Assembly (NCBI GenBank): GCA_900757655.1
Contig: CAAEOT010000018.1
Coordinates: 1-36,058 of the forward strand
Length of the DNA stretch: 36,058 bases
Source of the DNA: an uncultured Oscillospiraceae bacterium
Lineage (GTDB): Bacteria > Bacillota > Clostridia > Oscillospirales > Oscillospiraceae
Direction of reading: 5' to 3'
Of this stretch, positions 6,818 to 15,158 are shown in pieces (within the stretch, counting starts at the first letter, position 1; the number at the start of each line of letters is the position of its first letter). The notes under the pieces were generated by a model. It saw nothing but the letters and a program-made list of their open reading frames with translations. It did no database searches and had not been told where the DNA came from. Both the position numbers and the translations under genes were made by a program.

Positions 6818-9163
6818 ATGCATGTCAAGATTGCGGGGCACGACCAGCCGGTGCGTGCACCCGGCGCCTTGCCGAGCCCGATCGGGCTGCTGCCGGCAAG
6901 CGAAAATGCCAAATGGGTCGGTATGCTCGTCAGCTTTGCGCTCGGGCTGATCCTGTCAACGGCGCATATTGCCGGGTCGCCGGCGCCGTTCGGGCTGGCG
7001 TTTCTGGCGGCCATGGGGTATGGTTCCGGCGGCGCACTGTGCCTTGTCGGCTGTGCGCTCGGCTACTTTGCGGCGTTCGGCGTTGCGACCGGCACACAGC
7101 TCGCCGCCGGCTGCTGCCTGACATTTTTGACGGCGTATTTCCTGCGCAGCCATCCCTTTGTGCAGACGCGCTGGTATCCGCCGGCCGTCTCCGCGGCGGC
7201 TTACATACTGACGCGGCTGGTGCTGTATCTGCTCACGGGCGGCCTGTCGCTGCTGCTGGTGTCCCGAATGGCACTGTTTTTGCTGCTGTGCGCTGCGTCG
7301 GCCTATGGATTTGACGATCTGCTGCGCGCACAGGAGCCGCGGACGGTCAATGCGGAGATCTGCCGCAACGTCTCGACCGTGTTTTTGCTGGCGTGCCTGC
7401 TCATGGGCGTGAACAATCTGCTGCTGTTCGACAAGTTGTCGGTCGGCCGGGCGCTCTCGGTGCTCATTTTGATCATCATCAGCGGGACGGGCGGCGCTCT
7501 GTGCGGAGCATCAGCAGGGCTCATCCTCGGCATTGCCATGGATGTGGCTGCCGGTGCAGGCGTACTGTTCTCGGTCATCTATGCCGCTGCTGGACTGCTG
7601 TCCGGGCAGTTTTGCAAGCATCGGCGCGGGTTTTATCTGCTTGTTTTTGCGGCGGCGTACCTGCTGACGCTGTTTTGCATTCCGCTTCCGGAACTGCGCA
7701 TCGGCGCGGGTGTGGAGCTGGTGCTCGCCGTCGGCGCGTACGTGATCATACCGAAGAAGTTCGTGATAGCTGTCGGCGCTTTTTTGCAGCCGCTGCGCGG
7801 CGGGAGCGGGGAGTCCGGTCTGCGCCGCTATGTCGCCGCGCGCGTCGGCGGTGTTGCGCACGCGTATCAGCAGCTGCATGACACGGCAAGTCAGGCGGCT
7901 TATACCGCAGAAAATGACGCCGATGTCGCGAAAGTGTTTGACCGCGCGGCCGACCGCGTCTGCTGCCGGTGCAAACTGCAGCAGGAGTGCTGGACGCGCC
8001 GGGCGCTCGACACTTTCAACGTCATGAATGATGTCACGCGGCGCATTCATGCGCGTGGCCGGCTGCTGCCGGAGGATTTCCCGCCGTATTTTCGTGATCG
8101 CTGCGTCCATTTGCACGAGTACACCGAGGTCGTCAACGGCGAGCTGCGTCTGCGTGCTTACCGGCAGCGGATGCAGGAAATGCTGCAGGAAAACCGCACC
8201 GTGCTCTGGGAGCAGTACGCCGACTTTGCGCAGGTGCTCACGAACGTCTCCCGCGAGCTCGACAGCAGCTACGGCGCAGACCCGCTGGCGGAGCAGCGCC
8301 TGATCCGCTGGCTTCGCACCATCGGCGTGGAAGCGGACGCGGCCGTATTCCGCGAGAGCACGGGCCGCCTACGCGTTACGATCGACAGCCGCTATCTGCG
8401 CCCGCTGTTGGAGCTGCCGGACTTTCTCGACAAGCTCTCGGCAACACTGGGCGTGCGCCTGTGCATGCCGGAAAACGCCGCGCGGGACGACAGCCTGCTT
8501 CTGCTCGAGGCGGAGCCGCTGGCGGTCTCCGTCGGCATTGCGTCCATGCGAAAGAAGGGGGAGACTGTCTCCGGCGACCGTGGTACCTATTTTAAGACGG
8601 ACGCGGGGCAGCTGTGCGTGATCCTGTCCGACGGCATGGGCTGCGGTGAGACGGCGGCTGACGGCAGCATCAGCACGGTCAGTATGCTGGAGGAGTTTTT
8701 GCGCTCCGGTGTCAGCCCGGCACTGGCGATGAAGCTGCTCAACTCCGCCATGCTCCTGCGTGATGGGGAGAACTGGGGCTATGCCACCGTTGATCTCATG
8801 TGCATGAACCTGTTCACCGGCGAGGCGGATTTTTATAAATACGGTGCTGCGCCGACGTATGTCAAGTCCGGCGGCGCGCTCAAAAAGCTACGCTGCACGT
8901 CTTTTGCGCCCGGGCTCGAGCAGGAGAGCGGCAAAGCGCCGGACGAGCTGCACATGCATCTCAAGCCCGGCAGCGTGGCCGTGATCGCGAGCGACGGCGT
9001 CGTCTCCGACGGACACGACGACTGGCTGCGAAGGCTGCTGAGCGATTCGGACGACGGCGATATGAAAACGCTGGCGGGCAGCGTTGTGCGCGCGGCGATC
9101 CGTGAATACGGGCGCAGCGACGATATGACCGCCCTGGCACTGAAAGTGGAGGTGCGCAGCTGA
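6818..9163 (+). CDS. spoIIE: Stage II sporulation protein E, PP2C-type serine phosphatase
   Basis: A 781-residue membrane phosphatase that dephosphorylates SpoIIAA, freeing sigma-F in the forespore; it also associates with the polar septum. Residues about 30-330 form roughly ten membrane spans, then comes a central regulatory region with a cysteine-rich stretch (VCCRCKLQQECW), and then the C-terminal PP2C domain from about residue 560. Metal-binding acidic residues are visible in ILSDGMGCGETA, VAVIASDGV and GRSDDMTALAL. The length is close to that of other clostridial SpoIIE proteins. AGGAGGAA precedes the ATG at 6818. It overlaps the next gene by one base. It shows that the host makes, or recently made, endospores. 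Confidence 0.95.
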   Translation: MHVKIAGHDQPVRAPGALPSPIGLLPASENAKWVGMLVSFALGLILSTAHIAGSPAPFGLAFLAAMGYGSGGALCLVGCALGYFAAFGVATGTQLAAGCCLTFLTAYFLRSHPFVQTRWYPPAVSAAAYILTRLVLYLLTGGLSLLLVSRMALFLLLCAASAYGFDDLLRAQEPRTVNAEICRNVSTVFLLACLLMGVNNLLLFDKLSVGRALSVLILIIISGTGGALCGASAGLILGIAMDVAAGAGVLFSVIYAAAGLLSGQFCKHRRGFYLLVFAAAYLLTLFCIPLPELRIGAGVELVLAVGAYVIIPKKFVIAVGAFLQPLRGGSGESGLRRYVAARVGGVAHAYQQLHDTASQAAYTAENDADVAKVFDRAADRVCCRCKLQQECWTRRALDTFNVMNDVTRRIHARGRLLPEDFPPYFRDRCVHLHEYTEVVNGELRLRAYRQRMQEMLQENRTVLWEQYADFAQVLTNVSRELDSSYGADPLAEQRLIRWLRTIGVEADAAVFRESTGRLRVTIDSRYLRPLLELPDFLDKLSATLGVRLCMPENAARDDSLLLLEAEPLAVSVGIASMRKKGETVSGDRGTYFKTDAGQLCVILSDGMGCGETAADGSISTVSMLEEFLRSGVSPALAMKLLNSAMLLRDGENWGYATVDLMCMNLFTGEADFYKYGAAPTYVKSGGALKKLRCTSFAPGLEQESGKAPDELHMHLKPGSVAVIASDGVVSDGHDDWLRRLLSDSDDGDMKTLAGSVVRAAIREYGRSDDMTALALKVEVRS

Positions 9164-9519
9164 TGAAACGAAAAAACAAGCCCATCCGCCGGCAGGATAC
9201 CGTGCAGCCGCTCCCGCTTCCGGCGGACGCGGGCGAGATCGCCTTTGCCCACGGCGTTTCGCGCCGCGTCGTTGTGGTCGATGCGGCCGAAAGTCCGCTG
9301 TTTGAGCAGATTATTTATATTGTGCGGGATGATGCTGCCTGCGGCGGCATCACGGCAGCGGATCTGGTGCAACAGGCACGCGATGCCGTTGGTCGTGTGC
9401 CGCCAACACCCGCACCTAGGCCGCAGCAAAAAACCTGCACCGGCCTGCTGATCTGGCTGTGCTCTATTGCCGGTGTGCTGGCGGCAGGCATCGGCTATTG
9501 CCTGTACTGCGGCTGGTGA
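9163..9519 (+). CDS. Small C-terminally membrane-anchored protein, coupled to spoIIE
   Basis: 118 residues. The N-terminal 85 are soluble and charged (a basic start MKRKNKPIRR, then a mixed alpha/beta-looking stretch), and residues about 92-115 form one membrane span (LLIWLCSIAGVLAAGIGYCLY). It is thus a likely tail-anchored protein with its bulk in the cytoplasm. The start overlaps the spoIIE stop by one base (TGATG), so it is translationally coupled and should share spoIIE timing. I recognise no family. A role near SpoIIE at the septum is a guess from position only. Confidence 0.7.
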   Translation: MKRKNKPIRRQDTVQPLPLPADAGEIAFAHGVSRRVVVVDAAESPLFEQIIYIVRDDAACGGITAADLVQQARDAVGRVPPTPAPRPQQKTCTGLLIWLCSIAGVLAAGIGYCLYCGW

Positions 9520-9537
9520 GCGGACAAATTTCCACCC

Positions 9538-9570
9538 CCCCGGAGGACCGTATGTCCTCCGGGGCGTTTT
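9538..9570 (+). terminator. Intrinsic terminator after the spoIIE operon
   Basis: A perfect 11-bp stem CCCCGGAGGAC/GTCCTCCGGGG closes a CGTAT loop and is followed by CGTTTT. Confidence 0.9.
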
Positions 9571-9585
9571 CTGCGGAAAAACCGG

Positions 9586-9614
9586 TTGTCAACGCTTGAC
9601 GAAAGTGTTAGAAT
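9586..9614 (+). promoter_or_regulatory. Sigma-A promoter of ahcY
   Basis: TTGTCA (9586-9591), a 17-base spacer and TAGAAT (9609-9614). The predicted start near 9621 leaves only about 35 bases before the ATG, too short for a riboswitch. Confidence 0.7.
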
Positions 9615-9654
9615 AAAGCGCCGAAAACGATTTTTACAGCGGGAGGTTACCTTT

Positions 9655-10890
9655 ATGAGCACGATCAAAGATCTGAACCTGGCACCGTCCGGTGAGCGGA
9701 AGATCCGCTGGGTGGAAGCACATATGCCTGTTTTGCGCGATATCGGCAGCGATTTTGCGCGGGAAAAGCCGTTTTCCGGCCTGAAGATCGCGCTGTCCGT
9801 GCACCTGGAAGCCAAGACGGCCTATCTGTGCCGCGTGCTCGAAATGGGCGGCGCGGAGATGCACGTCACCGGCTCCAATCCGCTGTCCACGCAGGATGAT
9901 GTTGCCGCTGCGCTGACGGCGAAGGGCATGGATGTGCACGCGGTCTATGGCTGCACGGACGAAGAATACCAGGCGCATCTGCGCAATGTGCTCTCCGTTG
10001 GGCCGAACATTATCATCGATGACGGCGGCGATCTTGTGCATCTGATGCACACGGAGTTCACGGACCTTATCCCGCAGGTCATCGGCGGCTGCGAGGAGAC
10101 GACGACGGGCATCCACCGCCTTCGGATCATGGATCGCGCCGGGACGCTGCGCTTCCCGATGATCATGGTCAATGACGCCGACTGCAAGCACCTGTTCGAT
10201 AACCGCTACGGCACAGGCCAGTCCGTGTGGGACGGCATCATGCGCACGACAAACCTCGTCGTCGCCGGTAAATACGTGGTCGTGAGCGGCTACGGCTGGT
10301 GCGGCAAGGGCGTGGCCCTGCGCGCGAAGGGGCTCGGCGCGAAAGTCATCGTGACCGAAGTCGATCCCATCCGGGCGCTCGAGGCCGTCATGGACGGCTA
10401 TGAGGTCATGCCGATGATGGACGCTGCCGCCATCGGCGACATTTTTGTGTCCGTCACGGGCTGCAAAGACGTCATCACGCTCGAGCACTGCGAGCGGATG
10501 AAGGACGGTGCGATCGTTTCCAACGCCGGACACTTCAATGTCGAGATCGACATGGAGGCGCTCGATCGCTGCGCGGATGAAATTTATGAGGCGCGGCACA
10601 ATATTGATGCTTACCGTCTGCCGAACGGCAAGACGATTTATGTCATTGCGCAGGGCCGGCTGGTCAATCTGGCGGCGGGTGACGGGCACCCGGCGGAGAT
10701 CATGGACATGAGCTTTGCCGTGCAGGCCATGAGCGCAGAGTATCTGGTGCGCACGCGCGGCCAGCTGAAGCCGGGTGTCGTGTCGGTTCCCGCAGAAATC
10801 GATGATAACATTGCGCGCCGCAAACTCAAGGCCATGGGCGTTTCCATTGACAGCCTGAGCTGCAGTCAGAAAGAATACCTCAACGGTTGA
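9655..10890 (+). CDS. ahcY: Adenosylhomocysteinase
   Basis: This cytoplasmic NAD-dependent enzyme splits S-adenosylhomocysteine into adenosine and homocysteine, removing the inhibitory by-product of methylation. The 411 residues match the shorter form of the enzyme. VEAHMPVLRD, SVHLEAKTAYLC, DDGGDLVHLMH, the NAD-binding GYGWCGKGVALRAKGLGA and the C-terminal GRLVNLAAGDGHPAEIMD are all family hallmarks. The ATG at 9655 is preceded by GGGAGGTT; an in-frame TTG upstream lies inside the promoter and is excluded. mgtE follows after 35 bases with no terminator between them, so the two may share a transcript. Confidence 0.95.
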   Translation: MSTIKDLNLAPSGERKIRWVEAHMPVLRDIGSDFAREKPFSGLKIALSVHLEAKTAYLCRVLEMGGAEMHVTGSNPLSTQDDVAAALTAKGMDVHAVYGCTDEEYQAHLRNVLSVGPNIIIDDGGDLVHLMHTEFTDLIPQVIGGCEETTTGIHRLRIMDRAGTLRFPMIMVNDADCKHLFDNRYGTGQSVWDGIMRTTNLVVAGKYVVVSGYGWCGKGVALRAKGLGAKVIVTEVDPIRALEAVMDGYEVMPMMDAAAIGDIFVSVTGCKDVITLEHCERMKDGAIVSNAGHFNVEIDMEALDRCADEIYEARHNIDAYRLPNGKTIYVIAQGRLVNLAAGDGHPAEIMDMSFAVQAMSAEYLVRTRGQLKPGVVSVPAEIDDNIARRKLKAMGVSIDSLSCSQKEYLNG

Positions 10891-10925
10891 TCCTTTGAGA
10901 CCGGATGGAAAGGAGGGGCAGGGAG

Positions 10926-12329
10926 ATGGACGATCAGAACCGGGAATACGAAGATTACGAGGCGCTGCACGACGAACTCTTTGCACTTCTGGATCAGCAC
11001 CGGATGAAGGCGCTGAGTCAAAAGCTCGGCGAGATGAATGAGTTTGATATTTCCGAGTTTCTCGGTGAGCTGTGGGAGGACAATCCGCAGCGGATGGCCA
11101 TGGTGTTCCGCATCCTGTCCAAGGAGATCGCGGCGGCCGTGTTTGCCAACCTCGAGGTCGAGGAGCAGGAGACAATCATCAACTCCATCACCGATACGGA
11201 GCTCGCCGGCATTATCGAAGAGCTGTACGTAGACGACGCCGTCGACATGATGGAGGAGCTGCCGGCCAACGTTGTCAAGCGTGTCATGCGCACGGCGACA
11301 CCCGCCACGCGCAACCTCATCAACCAGTACCTGAAATATCCTGAAAACTCTGCTGGCAGCATCATGACGGCCGAGTTCGTGGATTTGAAAAAATACATGA
11401 GTGTGCGTGAGGCATTTGCCCGCATCCGCAAGATCGGCGAGGATAAGGAGACGATCTACGTCTGCTATGTCACGTCGGCCAAGCGCAAGCTTGAGGGCGT
11501 TGTCACGGTCAAGGATCTGCTGCTGTCGGATGACGATGTGATCCTCGAAGACATCATGGACACGAACGTCATCTATGCCTCCACGACCGACGACCAGGAA
11601 GAGGTCTCGGACATGATCTCTAACTACGACCTGATCGCGATCCCGGTCGTGGATAAGGAAGGCTGCCTCGTCGGTATCGTCACGGTCGACGATATCATCG
11701 ACGTCATGGAGCAGGAGGCCACGGAAGACATCGAAAAGATGGCCGGTATCACGCCGTCCGATAAGCCCTACTCCCGCACGAGCGTCGTGGACATCTGGAA
11801 AAACCGCATCCCGTGGCTGATGTTTCTCATGCTCTCGGCGACGTTTACCGGCATGATCGTCACGCATTTTGAGGACGCGCTGGCGACGCAGGTTGCGCTT
11901 GCGTCATTCATGCCCATGCTCATGGGCACGGGCGGCAACTCCGGCAGCCAGTCGTCCACGGCGATCATCCGCAGCCTGTCGCTGGGCGATACATCCCCGG
12001 CGGACGCGCTGCGCGTGATCTGGAAAGAGCTGCGTGTTGCATTTTTGTGCGGCATTTCACTGGCGGCGGCAAACTTCATCAAGATGCTGCTTGTTGACCG
12101 GCTGCTGCTGGGCAACACCGCCGTTACGATGTCGGTCGCGGCGACCGTCTGCTGCACGATTGTGTTCGTGGTCATGTTCGCAAAGGCCGTGGGCAGCCTG
12201 CTGCCGATGATCGCAGAAAAGATCGGTGTGGACCCCGCTGTCATGGCAAGCCCGCTCATCTCGACGATCACGGACGCCGTGTCGCTGCTGATCTATTTTT
12301 CCATTGCAAAAATGTTCCTGCATTTTTGA
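10926..12329 (+). CDS. mgtE: Magnesium transporter/channel MgtE
   Basis: A 467-residue Mg2+ channel. The domains follow the family order: an N-terminal superhelical acidic domain (residues about 1-130, with the ELPANVVKRVMR region), paired CBS domains (about 135-255, ending VTVDDIIDVMEQEATEDI), a connecting helix, then five membrane spans with the filter segment MLMGTGGNSGSQSSTAIIRSLSLG. CBS and N domains close the pore when cytoplasmic Mg2+ is high. The ATG at 10926 follows AAAGGAGG at normal spacing; an in-frame ATG at 10905 lacks one. There is no room for a magnesium riboswitch upstream. Confidence 0.95.
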   Translation: MDDQNREYEDYEALHDELFALLDQHRMKALSQKLGEMNEFDISEFLGELWEDNPQRMAMVFRILSKEIAAAVFANLEVEEQETIINSITDTELAGIIEELYVDDAVDMMEELPANVVKRVMRTATPATRNLINQYLKYPENSAGSIMTAEFVDLKKYMSVREAFARIRKIGEDKETIYVCYVTSAKRKLEGVVTVKDLLLSDDDVILEDIMDTNVIYASTTDDQEEVSDMISNYDLIAIPVVDKEGCLVGIVTVDDIIDVMEQEATEDIEKMAGITPSDKPYSRTSVVDIWKNRIPWLMFLMLSATFTGMIVTHFEDALATQVALASFMPMLMGTGGNSGSQSSTAIIRSLSLGDTSPADALRVIWKELRVAFLCGISLAAANFIKMLLVDRLLLGNTAVTMSVAATVCCTIVFVVMFAKAVGSLLPMIAEKIGVDPAVMASPLISTITDAVSLLIYFSIAKMFLHF

Positions 12330-12341
12330 CCTGCATACTGC

Positions 12342-12370
12342 AACGCCTCCGGAGAAACCGGGGGCGTTTT
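12342..12370 (+). terminator. Intrinsic terminator after mgtE
   Basis: An 11-bp stem AACGCCTCCGG/CCGGGGGCGTT (one G-T pair) with an AGAAA loop and a following T run. Confidence 0.88.
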
Positions 12371-12385
12371 GCCATGGAAAAGCAC

Positions 12386-12414
12386 TTGCATAATGCGTGG
12401 AAAATCATTATAAT
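12386..12414 (+). promoter_or_regulatory. Sigma-A promoter of the SpoIID-like/queA operon
   Basis: TTGCAT (12386-12391), a 17-base spacer and a perfect TATAAT (12409-12414). This vegetative promoter suggests that the downstream SpoIID-like gene is not purely sporulation-controlled. Confidence 0.75.
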
Positions 12415-12465
12415 AAAGTGTCATATTTTGCGTATGACCACACTCACGAAACAGCGAGGTGCACT

Positions 12466-14061
12466 ATGAGATCAAACCTGAAAAGAGGGATAACGGCGCT
12501 GCTTGCCGTCGTTCTGCTGGCTGCAGCGCCGTGCACGTCGGCCTTCGGTGCGCAGACGTACTACGTCAATGACGGCGATAGCACGCTGGCGCTGGCGGAT
12601 GCGTATGCCATTGGCGCGGACGGCAGCACGGCGAAGCTGCCGGAGCGCGGCGTTTATGCCGCCACGACAAGCGGCACACAGATGCTCGGCGGCAGCGAAT
12701 ATGAAAATGAGCAGCCGAATATTCCAAACGGCATCGTCCGCGTCGGCCTGGCGTTCGGCTCGACGGCACTGGATGCGTTCCATCTGCAGATCCAGACCGG
12801 TTCCGGTTTTGCGTTTGGGTATTATGATTCCGACCGCGTGTTCCGGTCTGTCGGTTCTACGGGTGAGAGTGCTGTTACCGTCGTTGCGGATACGAACGTT
12901 GCGGTTGGGGACAGCACCTTTGGCGCTTATCATGTCCAGCTCAGTACCGCCTATGCAAGCTTTGATGCGGCGCAGGCGGCGGCCGATGACCGCGGCGGCT
13001 ATCCGGTGTTCTATAACGGAACTTACTATGTCCGTGTCGGCAGCTATACGACCATGGATGCGGCGTCAAATTCGGCGGCGACGGCCTATGGTTCCGTTGT
13101 CTCCGGCGGCGCACGCAGCGTGCTGGTCGTGAAGAGCGGCACGGATCAGATCCTCTTCGGTTTCGACTGCGGCTCGACGTATTCGCTCTCGCTGGCGCCG
13201 CAGAGCGGCAGCGGCGCCGCCGTTACGCAGGTGGCCGAGTGCAAGGATCGCAGCGGCACCCGCTCGTGCACATATTACGGCGATTTTCAGTTCACCCGCC
13301 TCAGTACGCAGGATCCGCAAAAGCTCACGCTGGTGAATTTCGTCGGCCTGGAGCCCTATGTCAAGGGTGTCACGCCGTATGAAATGAGCAGCGGCTGGCC
13401 GCTCGAGGCGCTCAAGGCACAGGCGGTCTGCGCGCGCACCTATGTTGCTTCGCACATGAATGGCTCACCGGCCTACGGCTTTGACGTCACGGGGACGACG
13501 ACCAGTCAGGTCTATTACGGTACGCTGGACGCCTCGGCCAACAGCGACCGCGCCGTGGATGAGACGGCAGGAAAGTTTGTCCGCTATGAGGGCAAGCTCT
13601 GTGAGACATTTTATTTCGCGGCGGACGGCGGCGCGACCGAGGATTCCGAGAACGTCTGGGTGACGGCGGTGCCGTACCTGCGCGGCGTTGTCGATCCCTA
13701 TGAGAAAGATATCGACTTCTATTGCAAAAGCTGGAGCACGTCCATCTCCCGTGCTGCTGTCGGGGACGTCTCCATCACCTATACGCCCATCGGCAACGCC
13801 ATGACGGTGACGGTCGGGGACAAGACCTACAGCAAAGATGCCGTGCGCACGTTCCTGACGAGCGTCTGCGGTCTGCGCTATAACAGCCGCCACTTTACTG
13901 TAGAGTATGACGCCGCCTCGGATGTTTATTCTGTCGTCGGCGGCGGCTATGGCCACAACTGCGGCATGAGCCAGTGGGGCGCCAAAGCTATGGCGCAGGA
14001 ACACGGCAAAACATACGAAGAGATCATCAGTTTCTATTATACCGGAGCTTATGTAGCATGA
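12466..14061 (+). CDS. Secreted SpoIID/LytB-domain protein with SPOR-like region
   Basis: A 531-residue exported protein. Residues 1-30 are a signal peptide (basic start, hydrophobic core ALLAVVLLAAAP, AFGA cleavage region). Residues about 145-225 resemble a SPOR peptidoglycan-binding repeat (YPVFYNGTYYVRVGSYTTMDAA). The SpoIID/LytB domain follows from about 280: YVKGVTPYEMSSGWPLEALK, AVCARTY, TSQVYYG, GGATEDSENVW and a GHNCGMSQWGAKAMA ending. SpoIID-family proteins are lytic transglycosylases or amidase enhancers acting on peptidoglycan. GAGGTG lies before the ATG at 12466. It overlaps queA by four bases, an order (SpoIID-like then queA) common in Clostridia. Sporulation SpoIID itself is usually shorter, so this is likely the vegetative paralogue. 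Confidence 0.85.
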   Translation: MRSNLKRGITALLAVVLLAAAPCTSAFGAQTYYVNDGDSTLALADAYAIGADGSTAKLPERGVYAATTSGTQMLGGSEYENEQPNIPNGIVRVGLAFGSTALDAFHLQIQTGSGFAFGYYDSDRVFRSVGSTGESAVTVVADTNVAVGDSTFGAYHVQLSTAYASFDAAQAAADDRGGYPVFYNGTYYVRVGSYTTMDAASNSAATAYGSVVSGGARSVLVVKSGTDQILFGFDCGSTYSLSLAPQSGSGAAVTQVAECKDRSGTRSCTYYGDFQFTRLSTQDPQKLTLVNFVGLEPYVKGVTPYEMSSGWPLEALKAQAVCARTYVASHMNGSPAYGFDVTGTTTSQVYYGTLDASANSDRAVDETAGKFVRYEGKLCETFYFAADGGATEDSENVWVTAVPYLRGVVDPYEKDIDFYCKSWSTSISRAAVGDVSITYTPIGNAMTVTVGDKTYSKDAVRTFLTSVCGLRYNSRHFTVEYDAASDVYSVVGGGYGHNCGMSQWGAKAMAQEHGKTYEEIISFYYTGAYVA

Positions 14062-15107
14062 AAAAATCTGATTTTTATTTTGATCTGCCGGAGGAACTCA
14101 TCGCACAGACGCCGCTCGAGCGCCGTGATGCTTCCCGGCTGCTGACACTGGATAAAACGACCGGCGCCGTCGCCCACCACCATTTTTACGAGCTGCCTCA
14201 GTTTCTGCGCCCGAACGACTGCCTTGTGCTCAACGATTCGCGCGTGCTCCCGGCGCGCCTGCTCGGCCACCGGAGTACGGGCGGTGCAGTCGAAGTGCTG
14301 CTGCTGCGCGACCTCGGCGACGGCAAGTGGGAGTGCCTGACCCGTCCAGGCCGCAAGACCCAGCCCGGCACTGCGCTCTCATTTGGCGACGGGGAACTGA
14401 CCGCTACGGTCATCGACGCGATCGCCGACGGCAACAAGATCGTGCAGTTTCACTATGACGGCATCTTTCTGGAGGTGCTCGAGCGGCTGGGAAAAATGCC
14501 GCTGCCGCCGTATATCAAGGCGGAGCTGCAGGATCAGGAGCGCTATCAGACGGTTTATTCCCGCGAGCTCGGCAGCGCCGCCGCGCCGACGGCCGGCCTG
14601 CACTTTACGAAGGAACTGCTGCAGCAGATTGCGGACATGGGTGTGAAGATCGGTTACGTCACGCTGCACGTCGGCCTCGGCACGTTCCGGCCCGTCAAGG
14701 AGGATGAGATCGAGGATCACCCGATGCACTCGGAATTTTGCATCATCCCGGAGGAAACGGCGCGCATGGTCAACGAGACGAAGGCCAATGGCGGCCGCGT
14801 CATCTGCATCGGCACGACGTCCTGCCGCACGGTCGAGAGCTTTGCGGATGCGGACGGAACGCTCCGCGCGCAGTCCGGCTGGACGGACATTTTCATTTAT
14901 CCCGGCTATCAATTCAAGTGCATGGATGCGCTTGTCACGAATTTCCACCTGCCGGAGAGCACGCTCATCATGCTCGTATCTGCGCTGGCCGGACGGGAGC
15001 ATATCCTCAACGCATATAAGATCGCCGTTGAAAACCGCTACCGGTTCTTCTCGTTTGGGGATGCAATGTTCATTGCGGACGGACTCGATGCCGGCAGCTG
15101 CAAATGA
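14058..15107 (+). CDS. queA: S-adenosylmethionine:tRNA ribosyltransferase-isomerase QueA
   Basis: This 349-residue cytoplasmic enzyme transfers and isomerises the ribose of S-adenosylmethionine onto preQ1-modified tRNA to give epoxyqueuosine. MKKSDFYFDLPEELIAQ, LNDSRVLPARLLG, SAAAPTAGLHFT, VTLHVGLGTFRPV and VTNFHLPESTLIMLVSA are the family blocks in order. The start ATG overlaps the stop of the SpoIID-like gene (ATGA). Its usual partner tgt is not next door but 9.3 kb downstream, beyond an accessory block. Confidence 0.96.
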   Translation: MKKSDFYFDLPEELIAQTPLERRDASRLLTLDKTTGAVAHHHFYELPQFLRPNDCLVLNDSRVLPARLLGHRSTGGAVEVLLLRDLGDGKWECLTRPGRKTQPGTALSFGDGELTATVIDAIADGNKIVQFHYDGIFLEVLERLGKMPLPPYIKAELQDQERYQTVYSRELGSAAAPTAGLHFTKELLQQIADMGVKIGYVTLHVGLGTFRPVKEDEIEDHPMHSEFCIIPEETARMVNETKANGGRVICIGTTSCRTVESFADADGTLRAQSGWTDIFIYPGYQFKCMDALVTNFHLPESTLIMLVSALAGREHILNAYKIAVENRYRFFSFGDAMFIADGLDAGSCK

Positions 15108-15113
15108 GGAAAT

Positions 15114-15147
15114 AAAAAACAGGCTCGCGATCGCAAACCTGTTTTTT
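15114..15147. terminator. Bidirectional terminator between queA and megL
   Basis: A 10-bp stem AAAAAACAGG/CCTGTTTTTT around a 14-base loop containing GCGATCGC. It has T runs on both strands and lies between two convergent genes, so it can serve both. Confidence 0.8.
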
Positions 15148-15158
15148 ACTGGATCGGT

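Noticed and set aside
9615..9654. SAH or SAM riboswitch before ahcY
   Set aside because: The promoter at 9586-9614 leaves only about 35 bases of leader, too short for these riboswitches.
10891..10925. Magnesium (M-box) riboswitch before mgtE
   Set aside because: Only 35 bases separate ahcY and mgtE, and they contain the ribosome site, leaving no room for the element.
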